A stretch of DNA of 14,189 bases from DASZOC01 sp035550975 (lineage in GTDB: Bacteria > Actinomycetota > CADDZG01 > WHSQ01). The translations under genes were made by a program, and so were the position numbers. The notes beneath the pieces were generated by a model. It was not told where the DNA came from. It ran no database searches and was given only the letters and a program-made list of their open reading frames with translations. Where the stretch lies: contig DASZOC010000065.1 in the NCBI GenBank assembly GCA_035550975.1, positions 1 to 14,189 on the forward strand. Direction: 5' to 3'. Below are positions 4,788 through 12,720 of the stretch, piece by piece. Each line of letters begins with the position of its first letter. Position 1 is the stretch's first letter.

Positions 4788-7162
4788 GGGTCAGCCTCAG
4801 GTGGCTGGAGGACTACGTGCGGGTCGACGTCCCGGTTGCCAAGCTCGTCGAGCTCCTGGACCTGTCCGGAACGAAGGTGGAGACGGTGAATGCCCCGGGG
4901 GACCGGCTCGACGGCGTCACCGTCGCCCGCGTAACCGAAGTGGCGGAGCACCCGAACGCGGACAACCTCACGCTGGTCACGGTCGAGACGGGCTCCGGTG
5001 CGGAACGGGTCGTATGTGGTGCGACGAACTTCGCGGTCGGCGACCGTGTCCCGTATGCGCGGCCTGGTGCCCGGCTGGGAGACCTCGAGATCGCGGAGCG
5101 GAAGATCCGCGGCGAGCTGAGTCGCGGGATGCTGTGCTCGGCGGCCGAGCTTCAAGTCGCGAAGGACGCGAGCGGATTGATGATCCTCCCGGCCGATTCG
5201 GAACTGGGGAGCGACATCGTCACGACCCTCGGCCTCGACGACACGATCCTCGAGCTCGAGATCACGCCGAACCGCCCCGACTGCATGGGGATGATCGGCG
5301 TCGCCCGCGAGGTCGCCGCGCTGTTGGGTAACGAGCTGAGGATCCCCGATGCGCCGGCGGTCGCGCGTGACGACGTCCCGCTGCCGGTGAAGGTCACGCT
5401 GGACGACGCACAGGGGTGCCCGCGTTATGTCGCTCACCTGCTCGACAACGTAGAGGTAGGCCCTTCGCAAAGCTGGATGGCGCGCCGCCTCCTCGCTGCA
5501 GGCGTGCGTCCGATCTCGCACGTCGTCGACGCTACGAACTACGTCCTGCTCGAAACGGGACATCCACTGCACGCGTTCGATGCCGCACATGTACACGAGA
5601 GGTCGATCCATGTGCGTAAGGCTCGTCGAGGCGAGAAGCTGACGACGCTCGACGGGGTCGAACGCGTCCTCGAAGAGACCGACCTGGTCATCGCCGACCC
5701 GACCCGCGCGCTGGCGCTCGCGGGCATCATGGGGGGCCGCGACTCGGAGGTCTCGGCGGCAACGACCGACGTCATCCTCGAGGCCGCGTACTTCGATCCG
5801 GAGACGATCGGACGCACGAGCCGGCGCCTCGGGCTGCGGACGGAGGCGTCCGCCCGCTTCGAGCGCGGCACCGACCCCGACGCGTTGCCGTTCGCCGCGG
5901 CGCGGTGCGCGAACCTCATCAGATCCACGAGCGAACCTTCGGCTCAGGTAGTCGACGAGTACCCGGTGACGATCGTTCGCCGCAGAGTCACGTTGCGCCC
6001 CGCCCGCACCGAGCGGTTGCTCGGCTACCAGCTGGGTGCCGCCGCACAAGCGAAGCACCTGCGCTCGATCGAGCTCGTGGTCGACGAGAACGACGAGGTG
6101 CTCGACGTGGAGGTGCCGTTGTTCCGTCCCGACATCACCTCCGAGGTCGACCTGATCGAGGAGGTCGCACGGCTAGCAGGCTTCGATCGCCTGTCCTCGA
6201 CGCTGCCGAAGGGGGCCGCCGGCGGGCTCGATCGGCTTCAGGTCGCCGAACGCAACCTCCGGCGGACGCTGGTCGGGTTCGGCCTCAGCGAAGCATGGAC
6301 CTCGTCCCTGGACGACGCGCGAGCGCTGGACGCGCTGGAGCTAGACCAGGGTCACCCTGCCCGGCGGATGGTCGCGATCGACAACCCCATGTCGGAACGT
6401 GAAGACAAGATGCGTAGCTCGGTCCTTCCCGGCCTGCTGCGGGCCGCGGCGCGCAATGTGGCCCAGCGGGCGCCGGAGATCGCGTTGTTCGAGATCGCCC
6501 ACGTGTTCGAGCCGGCGGACGGCCGTCTGCCTTCGGATCCTCTCGTCCTGGGCGCGGTGTTCTCCGGAACGCGACAGGCGAAATCGTGGATGAGCGACGC
6601 GACCGAGTGGGATTTCTTCGCGGCGAAGGGAGTGCTCATTGCTGGGTTGCGTTCCCTCGGCGTCGAAGCCTCGGTTGCTCCCACGTCGGGGATGCCGTAC
6701 CACCCGACCCGCGTGGGCCTCGTTTCGATCGGCGATGGCATCGCGGGGTCGCTCGGAGAGTTGCACCCGAAGGTGTGCCGCAACTGGGACGTCGCCGAAG
6801 GAACGGTCGCGCTCGAGGTCTCGCTGGGCCCGGTCTTCGCAGCATTGCCCGGGAGGCCGCTCATCGAGGAGCTGACGAAGTTCCCGCCGGTCGTGATCGA
6901 CCTCGCGTTCGTGGTGGACGAGGAGGTCGCCTCCGCCGCCGTCGAAGCTGCGATCCGCCGCGCGGGGCAACCCGAGCTCGCGTCGGTGAGGTTGTTCGAT
7001 CTCTACCGTGGCGAGCAGATCCCCCCCGGCAAGAAGAGCCTCGCCTACGCGCTGGAGGTCCGCGTGCCGGACCGAACGTTGACAGACGAAGAGGCGACGC
7101 AGGTTCGGGACCGGATCGTGACCGCCCTGGCCGGGGATCTCGACGCGCAACTCAGGGCCTGA
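4784..7162 (+). CDS. pheT: Phenylalanyl-tRNA synthetase, beta subunit
   Basis: Partner of PheS; it provides tRNA binding and editing of mischarged Tyr-tRNA-Phe. It has 792 residues, as expected. In order: N-terminal strand-helix segment RVSLRWLEDYV, the EMAP/OB tRNA-binding fold with HPNADNLTLVTVETG and VVCGATNF (about 45-90), ITPNRPDCMGMIGVAREVAALLG, the B3/B4 editing region with ISHVVDATNYVLLETGHPLHAFD, the B5 domain with FRPDITSEVDLIEEVARLAGFD, the catalytic-like core with IDNPMSEREDKMRSSVLPGLL, and the C-terminal ferredoxin-fold anticodon-binding domain (FPPVVIDLAFVVDEE to the end). The GTG at 4784 overlaps the pheS stop by four bases (GTGA), so the subunits are translationally coupled. 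Confidence 0.97.
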   Translation: MRVSLRWLEDYVRVDVPVAKLVELLDLSGTKVETVNAPGDRLDGVTVARVTEVAEHPNADNLTLVTVETGSGAERVVCGATNFAVGDRVPYARPGARLGDLEIAERKIRGELSRGMLCSAAELQVAKDASGLMILPADSELGSDIVTTLGLDDTILELEITPNRPDCMGMIGVAREVAALLGNELRIPDAPAVARDDVPLPVKVTLDDAQGCPRYVAHLLDNVEVGPSQSWMARRLLAAGVRPISHVVDATNYVLLETGHPLHAFDAAHVHERSIHVRKARRGEKLTTLDGVERVLEETDLVIADPTRALALAGIMGGRDSEVSAATTDVILEAAYFDPETIGRTSRRLGLRTEASARFERGTDPDALPFAAARCANLIRSTSEPSAQVVDEYPVTIVRRRVTLRPARTERLLGYQLGAAAQAKHLRSIELVVDENDEVLDVEVPLFRPDITSEVDLIEEVARLAGFDRLSSTLPKGAAGGLDRLQVAERNLRRTLVGFGLSEAWTSSLDDARALDALELDQGHPARRMVAIDNPMSEREDKMRSSVLPGLLRAAARNVAQRAPEIALFEIAHVFEPADGRLPSDPLVLGAVFSGTRQAKSWMSDATEWDFFAAKGVLIAGLRSLGVEASVAPTSGMPYHPTRVGLVSIGDGIAGSLGELHPKVCRNWDVAEGTVALEVSLGPVFAALPGRPLIEELTKFPPVVIDLAFVVDEEVASAAVEAAIRRAGQPELASVRLFDLYRGEQIPPGKKSLAYALEVRVPDRTLTDEEATQVRDRIVTALAGDLDAQLRA

Positions 7163-7172
7163 ACGGAGACTC

Positions 7173-8096
7173 ATGGAACGGGATTTCTTGTCGATCGACG
7201 ACCTCACGTCCGAAGAGCTGGCGAGCCTTCTGGATGGGGCCGACGACACGAAGAGGAACCCCGTCGCATGGCGTCACCGGCTCGAAGACAGACAGGTGGC
7301 GCTGATCTTCGAGAAGCCGTCCACCCGGACACGGGTCTCGTTCGAGGCAGCCGTCACTTCGATGGGAGGGCACGCGATCGTCCTACGCGGCGACGAACTC
7401 CAGCTCGGCCGCGGCGAGACGATCGAGGACACCGGCACCGTCCTGTCGCGCTATGTCGATGCGATCGTCGTTCGGACCTTCGGCCAAGATCGTCTCGAGC
7501 GCCTCGCCGAGGCGGCATCGGTGCCGGTCGTCAACGCGCTGAGCGACTTCTCGCACCCGTGCCAGTGCCTCGCCGACCTGCAGACGATCCGCGACAAGAA
7601 GGGTCATCTCGGCGGAACCTCCGTGGCGTACATCGGTGACGGCAACAACGTCGCCCACTCGCTGATGTTCGGAGGTGCGAAGCTCGGTATGGACGTGCGG
7701 ATCGCGTGCCCTCCCGGTCACGAGCCTTTCCCGCAGGTGATCGATCGGTGCCGGGAGATCGCAGCAGATACCGGCGCGACCATCGTCGTGACGAACGTCG
7801 TCGCCGAGGCCGCGGTCGGAGCCGACGTCCTGTACACCGATGTGTGGGCCAGCATGGGACAGGAGGACGAGGCGCGGGAGCGTGCCGCGACGTTCGCGCG
7901 CTACCAGATCGACTCCGAGGTCGTGGATCTGGCCGACGACGAGGTCGTCGTGATGCATTGTCTGCCCGCTCACCGCGGGGAAGAGATCACCGCAGACGTC
8001 CTCGACGGCCCGCGGTCGGTCGTGTGGGACCAAGCAGAGAACCGACTCCATTCCCAGAAGGCGTTGTTGGGTTGGCTCCTCGACCGGGTGGAGTGA
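7173..8096 (+). CDS. argF: Ornithine carbamoyltransferase
   Basis: Transfers the carbamoyl group from carbamoyl phosphate to ornithine, giving citrulline in arginine synthesis; cytoplasmic, usually a trimer. It has 307 residues, normal length. The carbamoyl-phosphate site STRTR is at 50-54, the HPCQ motif at 128-131, the ornithine-binding DVWASMG at 223-229 and the catalytic HCLPAHRG at 262-269. Aspartate carbamoyltransferase is excluded by DxxxSMG and HCLP. GGAG (7165-7168) precedes the ATG, ten bases after pheT. In Mycobacterium pheST is followed by a full arg cluster (argC, J, B, D, F, R, G, H); here only argF is present, so the others must lie elsewhere or be absent. Confidence 0.96.
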   Translation: MERDFLSIDDLTSEELASLLDGADDTKRNPVAWRHRLEDRQVALIFEKPSTRTRVSFEAAVTSMGGHAIVLRGDELQLGRGETIEDTGTVLSRYVDAIVVRTFGQDRLERLAEAASVPVVNALSDFSHPCQCLADLQTIRDKKGHLGGTSVAYIGDGNNVAHSLMFGGAKLGMDVRIACPPGHEPFPQVIDRCREIAADTGATIVVTNVVAEAAVGADVLYTDVWASMGQEDEARERAATFARYQIDSEVVDLADDEVVVMHCLPAHRGEEITADVLDGPRSVVWDQAENRLHSQKALLGWLLDRVE

Positions 8097-8695
8097 GAAG
8101 GCTCCCGAAGGCGTTCTACGCGCGCGATGCGCTGGCGGTCGCGAGGGACCTCATCGGGTGCCTGTTCCTCCGCCGCGACGACGGCGGCGTGGTCGGTGTG
8201 CGGTTGGTCGAGACGGAGGCGTATCGCGGCCGCATCGACCCCGGGTCGCACGGCTACCGCGGGGTGACTCCGCGCACCGAGGTGATGTACGGGCCGCCGG
8301 GGCGACTCTACGTCTACCTGAGTTACGGGATGCACTGGTGCGCGAACATCGTTTGCGGCCGCGAGGGCGAATGCGAGGCCGTCCTTCTACGTGCGGGCGA
8401 GCCGGTAGCGGGCATCGACTCGATGCTGCGGCGCCGCGCGCCCGTCACGCAACAACGGCTCCTCGCTTCGGGCCCCGCGCGACTCGCGGAAGCGATGGGT
8501 ATCGACAAGAGTCACAACCGCGCGACGTTGCTACGCGGAGGCCGGTTCTTCTGCGCCGAGGACGACCTAACGGAGTCTCTGAGAGGCGGCGAGGTGTCGC
8601 AGACCGTCAGGATCGGGCTCGGCGAAGGTAAGGGAGACGACATCCCGTGGCGGTTCGTCGTTCCGGGCCATGCCCACGCGTCGCGCCGGCGTTGA
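8093..8695 (+). CDS. mpg: 3-methyladenine DNA glycosylase, AAG/MPG family
   Basis: A base-excision repair enzyme that removes alkylated purines such as 3-methyladenine and hypoxanthine. It has 200 residues, typical for bacterial members. Family motifs: ARDLIGCLF, VETEAYRG (39-46) with Glu42 matching the catalytic Glu of human AAG, GSHGYRGVTPRTEVMYGPPG (51-70), and LYVYLSYGMHWCANIVC (72-88) containing the tyrosines that line the base pocket. The C-terminal half includes LLRAGEPV and LASGPARLAEAMGI. The GTG start at 8093 overlaps the argF stop by four bases; there is no clear ribosome binding site, so coupling to argF is likely. In Mycobacterium mpg sits directly before tyrS; here a penicillin-binding protein gene intervenes on the other strand. 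Last gene of the rightward operon. Confidence 0.95.
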   Translation: MRRLPKAFYARDALAVARDLIGCLFLRRDDGGVVGVRLVETEAYRGRIDPGSHGYRGVTPRTEVMYGPPGRLYVYLSYGMHWCANIVCGREGECEAVLLRAGEPVAGIDSMLRRRAPVTQQRLLASGPARLAEAMGIDKSHNRATLLRGGRFFCAEDDLTESLRGGEVSQTVRIGLGEGKGDDIPWRFVVPGHAHASRRR

Positions 8696-8698
8696 GTC

Positions 8699-11323
8699 CT
8701 AAGGGTTGACCCAGATCGTGACCCGCGACCCCGCCTGGACGCGGGTCCCGCCCGAAGGTGACTGTTTCCACACGCGGCCCCGGTTCTTGCGCGCCCGGCC
8801 GGGGGCGGACTCGCGTTCGTAGATCACGTCAACCTCGAACCCCTCTTCACTGAGGCGCGCGCGTGCGTCCTCGTCCCGCATCCCCAGCACGTCCGGCACC
8901 GTCGCGCGGTCGTCCTCGTCGTTCCCGCCACCGCCGGTCCCGCCTCCGCCGTCGCCCGCGTCGTCGCTGTCGGTGGAGGAGACGACCAGCAGGACGGTGG
9001 TGCCCGCGGGCGCGCGTTGACCTCCCGACGGGTCCTGCGCGACGACCGTTCCGGGCGGGTAGGACGTCGAATACTGGCGGATCGTCTGGACGTCGAAGCC
9101 CTCGTCGACGAGGATCTCGCGCGCGGCGCCGGCCGGGAATCCGACTACGTCCGGAACCGGCTTCCCCTTGCCGCGTCCGAGGCGGCACTCTTCCTTCGGC
9201 GCCGTGCCCCGCGCGAATACCGCTTTCTCTCGGAACTCCTCCGGGGTGAACCGGCCCGCAAGGCAGTCACCCTCGCGCGTGTCGATCACCCGCGTCACGA
9301 ACCCGAGGGTGGGCCGGTCGAAGGCGTCGGCAGGCACACCCGATAGCGCCTGCAGCATGAACTTCTGCCAGATCATCGTCGGGAACGAGCCGCCGGTCAC
9401 GCCGCTGCCGGTCAGCGTGCGCGTCGCCTTGCATGGTTCTGTAGAGCCCGAACAGCTCGGTTTCATCTCGACCTGGCCCTCGGGATAACCGACCCACACG
9501 GACGCGGCGAGGTCCGGCGTGTATCCGACGAACCATGCGTCACGGTATTCCTGTGCAGTTCCCGTTTTGCCCGCGGCCGGGCGGCCGATCTGCCCGTAGC
9601 GCGCTCCGGTCCCGCGTTGGATCACAGCTTCGAGCGCGGTCGTCGTGAGGTACGCCACCGCGGGCTCGAGCACCTCCTCGGACTCGAGCTCCGGGTCCTC
9701 CTTGTGGTCGTAGAGGACCTCGCCCTCCGCCGACACGATCTTCGTGATGCCGTAGGGCGGGTGTCGCGTGCCGTTCGTGGCGAAGGTCCCGTAAGCCGAC
9801 GCCATGTCGAGCGGGTTGACCTCGCCCGAGCCGAGCACCGTAGACAGACAGGTGGAGCACAGCGGAGTAGTTATCCCCATGTCGGTGGCAACGTCGGCGA
9901 CCGCGTCCGGCCCTACGTCTTCGGCAACCTGCGCGTAGACGACGTTGACGCTGAACACCGTCGCCTCGAGCAACGAGAGCTGGCTGCCGAAGCTGCCGCC
10001 CTCGTAGTTCTGCACCTTGTACGGGCCACCTGTACCGGGGTCGTGCAAGGTGATCTCCGACCCCGCTTTGTAGGTCTTCGCGAGGGAGATCCCGTCTTCG
10101 ATCGCGGCCGCCAGCGCGAACGGCTTGAACGCGGACCCCGCCTGCCGCCCGCTCCCCGGAGCGCGGATCTCACACTTCTTCGCGCCCGGGGGACGAACGC
10201 ACCCGAGGCCGGGCTTCGCCACGATGGCAAGGTTGAGCTTCGCGAAGCGATCCTTCTTCGGCGAAGCGAACCAGTCGCGGCCCCCGACGATCGCCCGGAC
10301 CGCCCCGCTGGCCGGCTCGATCGCGACGAGCGACGAATGCGGATCGTCCTTGAACGTCATGGTCCCGTAGACGGCTTTTTCCGCGGCGGCCTGCATGTCG
10401 AGGTCGACCGTCGTGTGGATCTTCAAGCCGCCCTTGAAGAGGCGCCGGGTGCGCTGCTGCGCGGTCTTGCCGACGCCGCGGAAGCTCGGGTGATACGTCA
10501 CGAGCCGCTGCACGTAGTCGATGAAATAGGGGGCCGGGTAGCGATCCCGGAACGCGCCTCGTTGCAACTTCAGCTTCGAGCGCTGTGCCTTGGCCGCACG
10601 CGCGGGGTCGATGTAGTCCTGTTGAGCCATCCTCTCGAGGACGAGGTTGCGACGCTCCTTCGATGCCGCGCGGTTGTTGAACGGGTCGTACTGGTCCGGC
10701 AGCCGGATGATGCCCGCCAGCGTGGCGCTCTGTGGCAGCGACAGTTTGCGCGCCGGCTTTCCGAAGTACGTCTTCGCCGCGGCTTCGACACCGTACGCGC
10801 CCTGCCCGAAGTAGACGGTGTTGAGGTAGCGCTCGAGGATCTCGTCCTTGTCGAGCTTCGTCTCCAGTTGACGCGCGAGTGCCGCTTCGTCGAGCTTGCG
10901 CTCGATCGTCTTCGGCGCGGTCTCGCCCGGCGAGATGATGATGTTCTTGACGTATTGCTGCGTGATCGTGGATCCACCTTCGCGGATCTCGCCGCTCGTC
11001 GCGTTCGCGACGATCGCGCGGATCACGGCACGCACGTCGACCCCGTCGTGCTCGTAGAACCGCTGGTCCTCGATCGCTATGACGGCATCCAGCAGGTGCT
11101 GCGGCATCCGCTCCAACGGGATGATCGTGCGGTTCTGCTCTTCGTGGAGCGTCGTGATCAGCTTGCCGTCGGAGGAGTAGATCTTCGAGGATTGCGCCAG
11201 GTTCGGCGGAAGGAGGTCCCGCTCCGACAGGCGCGGCAACTCCGACAGCTGCGCGCAGGCCGCGGTCGTCAGCGTCAAGAGCGCGAACACGAGGGCGGGC
11301 AGGCGGGAGGGGAAGGAGCGCAT
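8699..11323 (-). CDS. Bifunctional class A penicillin-binding protein with two PASTA domains
   Basis: Builds peptidoglycan outside the membrane by polymerising lipid II and cross-linking stem peptides. It has 874 residues. A hydrophobic N-terminus (8-26) could be a membrane anchor; it ends in TAAC with Cys23, a weak lipobox. The glycosyltransferase GT51 domain (about 50-230) has EDQRFYEHDGVD with catalytic Glu85, GGSTITQQYVKN (116-127) and EILERYLNTVYFGQGAYG (161-178). The transpeptidase domain has SAFK (Ser397, Lys400), SVN (458-460) and KTGT (586-589). Two PASTA repeats follow: PVPDVVGFPAG to about 783, then after a Gly/Asp-rich linker TVPDVLGMRDEDA to the end. Cysteine pairs 375/384, 489/492 and 623/631 may form disulfides. 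Its stop lies three bases from the mpg stop. It resembles actinobacterial PonA-type proteins. Confidence 0.95.
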   Translation of the reverse strand: MRSFPSRLPALVFALLTLTTAACAQLSELPRLSERDLLPPNLAQSSKIYSSDGKLITTLHEEQNRTIIPLERMPQHLLDAVIAIEDQRFYEHDGVDVRAVIRAIVANATSGEIREGGSTITQQYVKNIIISPGETAPKTIERKLDEAALARQLETKLDKDEILERYLNTVYFGQGAYGVEAAAKTYFGKPARKLSLPQSATLAGIIRLPDQYDPFNNRAASKERRNLVLERMAQQDYIDPARAAKAQRSKLKLQRGAFRDRYPAPYFIDYVQRLVTYHPSFRGVGKTAQQRTRRLFKGGLKIHTTVDLDMQAAAEKAVYGTMTFKDDPHSSLVAIEPASGAVRAIVGGRDWFASPKKDRFAKLNLAIVAKPGLGCVRPPGAKKCEIRAPGSGRQAGSAFKPFALAAAIEDGISLAKTYKAGSEITLHDPGTGGPYKVQNYEGGSFGSQLSLLEATVFSVNVVYAQVAEDVGPDAVADVATDMGITTPLCSTCLSTVLGSGEVNPLDMASAYGTFATNGTRHPPYGITKIVSAEGEVLYDHKEDPELESEEVLEPAVAYLTTTALEAVIQRGTGARYGQIGRPAAGKTGTAQEYRDAWFVGYTPDLAASVWVGYPEGQVEMKPSCSGSTEPCKATRTLTGSGVTGGSFPTMIWQKFMLQALSGVPADAFDRPTLGFVTRVIDTREGDCLAGRFTPEEFREKAVFARGTAPKEECRLGRGKGKPVPDVVGFPAGAAREILVDEGFDVQTIRQYSTSYPPGTVVAQDPSGGQRAPAGTTVLLVVSSTDSDDAGDGGGGTGGGGNDEDDRATVPDVLGMRDEDARARLSEEGFEVDVIYERESAPGRARKNRGRVWKQSPSGGTRVQAGSRVTIWVNP
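8720..8747 (+). terminator. Possible terminator hairpin after mpg
   Basis: Positions 8720-8727 pair perfectly with 8740-8747 (8 bp, GC-rich, 12-base loop), beginning 25 bases past the mpg stop and lying inside the end of the opposing gene. No T-run follows, so it is not a classical terminator. The two convergent genes are only three bases apart, so any terminator must sit in coding sequence. Confidence 0.22.
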
Positions 11324-11365
11324 TCGACCTGAATCCTACCGAGGGGGCCGGTCAAAGCCGTGGAC

Positions 11366-11380
11366 TAGCATCGCTCGGTC
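11366..11380 (+). promoter_or_regulatory. tyrS: Candidate -10 region of tyrS (near-leaderless)
   Basis: TAGCAT (11366-11371) fits an actinobacterial -10 and would place the transcript start near 11378, about three bases before the tyrS ATG. No Shine-Dalgarno sequence precedes that ATG and no convincing -35 is visible. The 57-base gap is shared with the opposing penicillin-binding protein gene, which has TAGGAT at 11338-11333 in its own direction. Confidence 0.3.
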
Positions 11381-12613
11381 ATGACGCCCGCCACCTCGAC
11401 CCCGTCCGCCCTCGAAGCACTTCTCAGACGAACGGAGCACGTAGTGCGCCGCGAGGATCTCGCGGCGAAGCTCGAGGAGGGGCGGTCCCTACGGGTCAAG
11501 CTGGGGCTGGACCCCACCGCCCGCGACGTGACCCTCGGATGGGCCGTCCCGCTGCGGAAGCTGCGCGACTTTCAGGACGCGGGACACACCGCAGTGTTGA
11601 TCCTCGGCGACTTCACCGCGCGCATCGGCGATCCGTCGGGCAAGTCCGAGACGCGCCCGCAGCTCACGAAGGAGGAGGTCAAGGCGAACGCGGAGGCATG
11701 TCTCGAACCGTTGATGGACGTGTTATCGGAGGAGAACCTGGAGGTCCGTTACAACTCCGAATGGCTCGAGCCGATGGACCTGTCGGACCTGTTGAACCTG
11801 ACGTCTCGTTACACCGTCGCGCAGATGCTCGAACGCGACGATTTCTCGAAGCGGTACCGCGACCACCGCCCGATCTCGGTCGTGGAGTTCATGTACCCGC
11901 TGCTGCAGGCCTACGACTCGGTCGCTATCGAAGCGGACGTGGAGCTCGGCGGAACCGACCAGCTCTTTAACCTGATCGTGGGCCGCGACCTCCAACGCTC
12001 GTTCGGACAGCCGCCGCAGGTGGTCATGACCGTCCCGTTGCTGGAGGGTCTCGACGGCGTGCAGAAGATGTCGCAGTCACTCGGCAACTACATCGCGATC
12101 CGCGACGCGCCCGAAGAGATGTTCGGCAAGGTCATGAGCATCCCGGACACGCTCGTAGCTCGCTACGCCGAGCTCGCGACGGCGTTCAGCGCGCAGGAGG
12201 TGTCGGACGTCTCCGAGCTGGCGCGCGGAGGAGGGCCGAAGGCGGGTGACGCGAAACGCCGCGTCGCACGCGCGATCGTCGAGCTGTACCACGGGCCGGA
12301 CGTGGCCTCGTCCGCGGAGGCTGCGTTCGATCGTCAGTTCCGCCGGAAAGAGACCCCCGAGACGATCACCGAGGCGTCCATCCCTGCCGATGCCGTCGAC
12401 GGTGACCGCGTGTTCCTGCCCCGCGTGCTGGCCGAGCTCGGCCTCGCCTCGTCTCGCTCCGAGGCTCGCCGGCTGATCGCCAACCAAGGGGTCCGGATCA
12501 ACGGAGAGACGACTTCCGTCGAGGAGGTTGCGCTGGAGGATCTCGGTGGGGCGATCCTCCAGGTAGGCAAGCGGCGGTTCTTGCGCCTGACCCCGCCTGA
12601 GCCCGCGTCATAG
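11381..12613 (+). CDS. tyrS: Tyrosyl-tRNA synthetase with altered HIGH and KMSKS signatures
   Basis: A class I enzyme that charges tRNA-Tyr. It has 410 residues, with the layout of the TyrZ-like branch: N-terminal helix (EALLRRTEHVVRREDL), Rossmann core with VKLGLDPTARDVTLG, ILGDFTARIGDPSGKSETRP (74-93), MYPLLQAYDSVAIEADVELGGTDQLFNL, a helical domain, and a C-terminal S4 RNA-binding domain (about 345-403: LPRVLAELGLASSRSEARRLIANQGVRING). The HIGH position reads TLGW (51-54) and the KMSKS loop reads KMSQS (229-233). Trp at the second His may occur in relatives, but Thr at the first is unexpected. All other core motifs are intact. An alternative GTG at 11444 has GGAG six bases upstream but would cut a conserved helix, so ATG 11381 is preferred. 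Confidence 0.93.
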   Translation: MTPATSTPSALEALLRRTEHVVRREDLAAKLEEGRSLRVKLGLDPTARDVTLGWAVPLRKLRDFQDAGHTAVLILGDFTARIGDPSGKSETRPQLTKEEVKANAEACLEPLMDVLSEENLEVRYNSEWLEPMDLSDLLNLTSRYTVAQMLERDDFSKRYRDHRPISVVEFMYPLLQAYDSVAIEADVELGGTDQLFNLIVGRDLQRSFGQPPQVVMTVPLLEGLDGVQKMSQSLGNYIAIRDAPEEMFGKVMSIPDTLVARYAELATAFSAQEVSDVSELARGGGPKAGDAKRRVARAIVELYHGPDVASSAEAAFDRQFRRKETPETITEASIPADAVDGDRVFLPRVLAELGLASSRSEARRLIANQGVRINGETTSVEEVALEDLGGAILQVGKRRFLRLTPPEPAS

Positions 12614-12684
12614 AACGCCAGGAATAGAGGGGCGGCCGGGTGGGTTGGACCCTCCTGCGGCGCCGGAAACCCCGCCCTAGGGGG

Positions 12685-12714
12685 TTGAACGGAACCCGAG
12701 AAGCCTGGTAAATT
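12685..12714 (+). promoter_or_regulatory. Candidate promoter (P1) upstream of the structured RNA and rRNA
   Basis: TTGAAC (12685-12690) and TAAATT (12709-12714) are separated by 18 bases, placing the start near 12721. Both boxes are close to the major sigma factor consensus. An inverted repeat, 12668-12673 with 12681-12686, overlaps the -35. It could drive the structured RNA alone or the whole rRNA operon. Confidence 0.6.
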
Positions 12715-12720
12715 ACACAG

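Noticed and set aside
4733..6058. Leftward open frame of 441 codons inside pheT
   Set aside because: Antisense shadow with Arg/Asp/Val-rich composition and no recognisable motif.
9617..11332. Long rightward open frame of 571 codons opposite the penicillin-binding protein gene
   Set aside because: It is rich in Arg, Asp, Val and Leu from antisense reading of a GC-rich gene, shows no domain, and the opposite strand has an unmistakable GT51/transpeptidase/PASTA protein.
12668..12686. Hairpin after tyrS as its terminator
   Set aside because: A 6-bp stem with a 7-base loop and no T-run, overlapping the -35 of P1; weak as a terminator.
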